The notes beneath the pieces are model-generated. The model did not search any database, had not been told where the DNA came from, and saw only the letters and a list, made by a program, of their open reading frames with translations. From Candidatus Cloacimonadota bacterium (lineage in GTDB: Bacteria; Cloacimonadota; Cloacimonadia; Cloacimonadales; TCS61), in contig JAFGMF010000152.1 in the NCBI GenBank assembly GCA_016927675.1, positions 1 through 10,092 on the forward strand: 10,092 nt of DNA, in the 5' to 3' direction. Positions 7,082 through 10,092 of the stretch are shown here, in pieces. Position 1 is the stretch's first letter. Every line of letters starts with the position of its first letter. The position numbers and the translations under genes were made by a program.

Positions 7082-7106
7082 AAAATTATCCCTAAAGATA
7101 ATTTTT
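7082..7106 (+). terminator. AT-rich hairpin between the lipoprotein gene and purB, possible weak terminator
   Basis: AAAATTATC (7082-7090) and GATAATTTT (7097-7105) are perfect 9-base inverted arms around a 6-base loop, with one further T after the second arm. The stem has a single G-C pair and the T tract is short, so it is weak by intrinsic-terminator standards. Its place just after a stop codon and 23 bases before the purB start would suit a transcript boundary, an mRNA end-protecting stem or a regulator site. Confidence 0.35.
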
Positions 7107-7128
7107 AGTAAAAACCTGCGAGGTAACA

Positions 7129-8421
7129 ATGATAGAGCGTTATTCCCGACCAGAAATGGTCAAGATCTGGGACATTCAGAACCGCTATCAGTGCATGTTG
7201 GATGTAGAAATTGCTGCCAGTAAAGCCATGCAAAAAACTGGGATCATCCCCGCGGAAGATCTGGAAAACATCGTTGAAAAAGCAGATTTCGATGTTGACA
7301 GGATCGCAGAAATAGAGTCCTCAACAAAGCATGATGTAATCGCTTTTTTAACAAATGTTGGCGAATTTGTCGGCCCATCTTCAAGATGGATACATTTTGG
7401 GATGACTTCGAGTGATGTGCTGGACACGGCAACTTCCCTCCAGCTCAAACAAGCGGGAATGATCATCCTGCGTGACCTTGAAAAAATGTCCGAAGTCTTA
7501 AAAATAAAAGCCAAAGAGCATAAAAAAACATTGTGTATCGGCAGATCTCATGGAATTCATGCTGAACCGACATCTTTCGGATTAAAATTCGCACTCTGGT
7601 ACGATGAAATGCAGCGGAATATTGTCAGAATGGAGCAGGCCCTTGATATTATTTCGGTAGGTCAAATCTCCGGAGCTGTTGGAAATTTTGCCCATCTGTC
7701 TCCCGAAATAGAAGAGTTGACCTGTCAATATCTTGATCTCAAACCTGTTAATATCTCCACTCAGGTAATCCAGAGAGACAGGATCTCACAATATCTGAAT
7801 TCTCTGGCTATCATTGCCACAACAATTGAGAAGATCTCAACGGAGATCCGCCATTTACAGAGAACCGAAGTTCTTGAAGTTGAAGAGAATTTTTCAAAAG
7901 ATCAGAAAGGCTCATCTGCTATGCCTCATAAACGCAATCCTATTGTAACTGAGCAGATGTGTGGATTAGCGCGCTTGATAAGATCAAACTCCTTTGCTTC
8001 GCTGGAAAATAATGCTCTCTGGCATGAACGTGATATCAGCCATTCATCTGTAGAACGAGTTATTCTCCCCGATTCAACAATCCTGCTTAATTATATGCTC
8101 GGTAAAATGATCGAACTGATCGACAATCTTCTCATCTATCCGGATAATATGCTGCGAAATCTAGCTCTGACCCGCGGTCTTGTTTTTTCCCAGGTACTTC
8201 TGCTGGAGATTACTCAAAAAGGACTCAGCAGAGAAAAAGCTTATGAAATCGTGCAGAGAAATGCCATGCGATGTTGGAATTCAGATAATCAATTCCGTGA
8301 CCTTCTTATCAACGACTCAGAGCTCATGAGATACTTCTCCGAATCTGAGATCGACGATATTTTCAATTATGAAAGATATCTGAAACATGTTGATCATATT
8401 TTTAACAGAGTAGGAATCTGA
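7129..8421 (+). CDS. purB: Adenylosuccinate lyase
   Basis: 430 residues, the length of the Bacillus/Thermotoga type. The enzyme removes fumarate from SAICAR and from adenylosuccinate, acting twice in purine synthesis. The fumarase/aspartase-superfamily signature is clear: the flexible catalytic loop GSSAMPHKRNP (261-271) with the catalytic serine at 262/263, the general-acid histidine H141 in SHGIHAEPT, H68 in TKHDV, and TSSDVLDTA at 93-101. RYSRPEM at 4-10 is typical of PurB and separates it from argininosuccinate lyase and fumarase. The ATG has GAGG at 7120-7123, 5 bases upstream. It follows a 49-base spacer with a hairpin, so it may begin a new transcript that continues through the phospholipid genes. 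No other purine gene is nearby. Confidence 0.97.
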   Translation: MIERYSRPEMVKIWDIQNRYQCMLDVEIAASKAMQKTGIIPAEDLENIVEKADFDVDRIAEIESSTKHDVIAFLTNVGEFVGPSSRWIHFGMTSSDVLDTATSLQLKQAGMIILRDLEKMSEVLKIKAKEHKKTLCIGRSHGIHAEPTSFGLKFALWYDEMQRNIVRMEQALDIISVGQISGAVGNFAHLSPEIEELTCQYLDLKPVNISTQVIQRDRISQYLNSLAIIATTIEKISTEIRHLQRTEVLEVEENFSKDQKGSSAMPHKRNPIVTEQMCGLARLIRSNSFASLENNALWHERDISHSSVERVILPDSTILLNYMLGKMIELIDNLLIYPDNMLRNLALTRGLVFSQVLLLEITQKGLSREKAYEIVQRNAMRCWNSDNQFRDLLINDSELMRYFSESEIDDIFNYERYLKHVDHIFNRVGI

Positions 8422-8955
8422 ATGGAATCAGAACTTAACCCCATCCGGAATATCATGAGATTACAAAAAGCTAAATATCTAATGGCTTCTCCAGGAATTC
8501 TACTGGTAATTATCAGCTTTATCATAAATCTCAGCTATAACGGGAATTTTTCCAAATTCATTGCTCTGGCAGGTTTTATCTATTATTTCCTGGTCATGTT
8601 TTGCTTCCGGTTTTCCAGGATATATGATTCGTCTCAGAATAGTAATTCTTACTACGCTCCTATTACAGGTCGCGTCGAGAAAATAATATCTCAGGAGAAA
8701 ATCATCATCATCAAGAAAACCATCTTTGATCCTGTTGAAGTACGCTCTTCAACCTCCGGAGAAATTGATGACCAGTTTTCACTCACAGGATTTCACAAAA
8801 TCTTTGAACATGAAACGGAAATCGCACAAAGGCTGGCAGGATTTCTGGCGGGTAATGGAACCTGTTACTGCCAGATCCCTGAAAATTTTACAATAAATAT
8901 TACACCTGGTGAAAAAATCCATGCCGGGATAACTGTTCTGGCGTCGAAAAAGTGA
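8422..8955 (+). CDS. Psd-like protein lacking decarboxylase active-site residues
   Basis: 177 residues, starting directly after the purB TGA with AGGA a few bases upstream. Two membrane segments lie at about 24-40 and 44-63. The remainder can be lined up with short (Bacteroidota/archaeal-type) phosphatidylserine decarboxylase, Psd. FCFRFSRIYD followed by YYAPITGRV (78-85) matches the segment ending in PADGxV, 101-115 matches the DVHVNR...GxV segment with R108 and G113 in register, RLAGFLAG (137-144) matches the IAG-MAR stretch, and PGEKIHAGITVLAS (162-175) matches the region leading to FGS. Catalytic positions are lost: PADG Asp is T82, the DVHV His is V105, the pyruvoyl-forming Gly-Ser is A174-S175, and the protein stops two residues later where Psd continues. 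The reading frame is intact. pssA follows 8 bases later, the usual partner of psd. Homology is inferred from a remembered alignment, and activity as a decarboxylase is unlikely. Confidence 0.65.
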   Translation: MESELNPIRNIMRLQKAKYLMASPGILLVIISFIINLSYNGNFSKFIALAGFIYYFLVMFCFRFSRIYDSSQNSNSYYAPITGRVEKIISQEKIIIIKKTIFDPVEVRSSTSGEIDDQFSLTGFHKIFEHETEIAQRLAGFLAGNGTCYCQIPENFTINITPGEKIHAGITVLASKK

Positions 8956-8963
8956 CCTGATCA

Positions 8964-9698
8964 ATGGACCAGAAAGTCAAAACGAAGAAAACAATCACAC
9001 TTAAAGTGTTGCTTCCTAATTTCTTCACTGCATTGAGCCTGGGTTCGGCAATTCTGGGAATTACCTTGATAACCCGGGGAAATTTCCAATCTGCGATCAT
9101 CTGTATAATCTTTTCTATGTTCTTTGACGGAATTGACGGAAAACTGGCCAGACTATTGGGAGTCAGCTCTCAATTTGGAGCTTTGTTTGACACTGTAACC
9201 GATTTCATTGCTTTCGGTTTAACTCCGATCTATCTTGCCTATCAATTAATACTTTCACGATCTTATCCATGGGGTTTGATTATCTGTTTAGTTTACATCT
9301 CATCTGGCGGATTTAGATTGATCAGATATATGCACCAAAATCCCGTAAGTTCTCAAAAACAACCATTCACCGGGCTTCCCATTCCGGCATCAGCCGGTTT
9401 TATTGCAGCTTGTTCCCTGTTTGTCCTGTCTTCGGCTAATATCTTCGGATCACCTGTAATTCTGGGAATTCTTGTTCTTGTTGTTTCTTACTTAATGGTC
9501 AGCAGGATAAAATATCAATCTCTTGACTGGAAAAACCTTCCGAAAAGAAGTCTGAAGATATTTATTTTGTTACTCATAATCAGTGTTATCCTGGCTGTAA
9601 AATATTTTAATTATGTGTTTTTCTTGTGGATGATCGTTTATCTTTTCAGTGGAATTTCCGGGTATTTATCAGAATTATTTACAACTAAAGGAAAATGA
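8964..9698 (+). CDS. pssA: CDP-diacylglycerol--serine O-phosphatidyltransferase
   Basis: 244 residues. This membrane enzyme joins CDP-diacylglycerol and serine to give phosphatidylserine. The CDP-alcohol phosphatidyltransferase motif is complete, with D55, D58, G59, A62, R63, then G72, D76 and D80 at the canonical DG-x2-AR-x8-G-x3-D-x3-D spacing. LLPNFFTALSLGSAILG at 16-32 is characteristic of type II PssA and separates it from PgsA. Several further hydrophobic segments continue to the C-terminus. No good ribosome site precedes the ATG, and the 8-base gap after the Psd-like gene suggests reinitiation or coupling. In most bacteria its product is passed to Psd to make phosphatidylethanolamine, but the neighbouring Psd relative looks inactive. 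The stop TGA overlaps the next gene's ATG (ATGA). Confidence 0.95.
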   Translation: MDQKVKTKKTITLKVLLPNFFTALSLGSAILGITLITRGNFQSAIICIIFSMFFDGIDGKLARLLGVSSQFGALFDTVTDFIAFGLTPIYLAYQLILSRSYPWGLIICLVYISSGGFRLIRYMHQNPVSSQKQPFTGLPIPASAGFIAACSLFVLSSANIFGSPVILGILVLVVSYLMVSRIKYQSLDWKNLPKRSLKIFILLLIISVILAVKYFNYVFFLWMIVYLFSGISGYLSELFTTKGK

Positions 9699-10092
9699 CG
9701 TATTTTACCCACCTGATAGACATATTCTTCCCATCTCTTTGTCTGAACTGCAATGTCAGATTGCAGAAGAATGAGGAATTTCTCTGCAAAACCTGTGGGC
9801 GAAACCTTATCTTTCTGAATAATATCTGTCAGATTTGTGGCTCTCCTCTGAAAGATTATGATCAGGAATGCCTTTTCTGTAAAGACCGGGATTTTAGTTT
9901 TGACCTTGCTCGTTCGCTTTTTCTTTTTGATGATATTCAGAATCTTATCCATCATTTTAAGTACAGACAATTTTCACGGCTGGGTAAATATTTAGCTCAT
10001 CTGATGTATAAATATCTGGAAGAAAATCAGATTTTTAACCAGGTTGATTTGGTTATCCCAATTCCATTACATCGCGTTAAAAAAAGGGAGCG
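9695..10092 (+). CDS. ComF-family phosphoribosyltransferase-like protein, N-terminal part (3' truncated by window edge)
   Basis: The frame opens with ATG at 9695, sharing ATGA with the pssA stop, and is still open at the last base. About 132 residues are visible. Four CxxC pairs, C16/C19, C31/C34, C45/C48 and C59/C62, form the N-terminal zinc-binding region of ComFC/GntX proteins. They are followed by FKYRQFSRLG (88-97) and VIPIPLHRVKKRE (120-132), which lead into the phosphoribosyltransferase domain beyond the edge. ComFC takes part in DNA uptake and transformation in several bacteria. In non-competent species the role is unclear. AAAGGA at 9687-9692 sits only 2 bases before the ATG, closer than normal, so coupling to pssA translation is likely. 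Confidence 0.92.
   Translation, partial: MTYFTHLIDIFFPSLCLNCNVRLQKNEEFLCKTCGRNLIFLNNICQICGSPLKDYDQECLFCKDRDFSFDLARSLFLFDDIQNLIHHFKYRQFSRLGKYLAHLMYKYLEENQIFNQVDLVIPIPLHRVKKRE

Noticed and set aside
9740..9882. Eight cysteines in the ComF N-terminus as a novel zinc module.
   Set aside because: ComFC proteins normally carry CxxC pairs here, so this is the expected family layout.
9638..9970. 110-codon minus-strand frame across the pssA/comF junction.
   Set aside because: It is a shadow of two well-supported + strand genes, has no recognisable motif, and its lysine-rich stretch reflects TTT/CTT codons on the other strand.
1..10092. Mobile element, phage remnant or defence island.
   Set aside because: No transposase, integrase, terminal repeats, tRNA attachment site, nuclease or toxin-antitoxin genes were seen. 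All clear genes run in one direction with similar composition.

Overview
This is an ordinary but compact stretch of a bacterial chromosome: ten protein-coding genes with strong family matches, all on the + strand, packed with gaps of 0 to 50 bases except for one 190-base gap (1201-1390). Base composition is AT-rich. No tRNA, rRNA, CRISPR array, transposon, integrase, toxin-antitoxin pair or defence cassette is visible. The source looks like a Gram-negative, probably anaerobic bacterium. It has an outer-membrane-type polysaccharide export protein, an Lgt substrate lipoprotein and an EtfB of the type seen in strict anaerobes. The Psd-like/PssA pair resembles Bacteroidota versions most, so a member of the FCB group (Bacteroidota relatives, possibly a candidate phylum such as Cloacimonadota) is my best guess. 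That is inference from remembered family sequences, not a database result.

Layout. 1-1200: 3' end of mfd (transcription-repair coupling factor). 1201-1390: intergenic, with a possible promoter and a well-placed ribosome site in front of a possible 36-residue leader ORF (1287-1397) that runs into the next gene. 1391-4870: envelope polysaccharide block of a Sec-exported four-repeat SLBB protein, an NAD-dependent nucleotide-sugar epimerase/dehydratase and a DegT-type sugar aminotransferase. 4873-5655: etfB with no etfA beside it. 5657-7079: lgt overlapping a lipoprotein gene by 8 bases. 7080-7128: short AT-rich spacer with a 9-bp perfect hairpin. 7129-8421: purB. 8422-8955: an intact but apparently active-site-less relative of phosphatidylserine decarboxylase. 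8964-9698: pssA. 9695-10092: 5' part of a ComF-family gene.

How the genes relate. The OPX-like protein, the epimerase and the aminotransferase plausibly serve surface glycan synthesis and export, although no glycosyltransferase, flippase or chain-length regulator lies in the window. Lgt would acylate the lipoprotein encoded immediately after it. PssA makes phosphatidylserine, and the gene just upstream, where a decarboxylase would be expected, has lost the catalytic residues. mfd, etfB, purB and comF are housekeeping or metabolic genes with no obvious link to these. The most interesting observation is the degenerate Psd. The orphan etfB, the unusual SLBB architecture and the possible leader ORF come next. 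I found no convincing evidence of a wholly new system.
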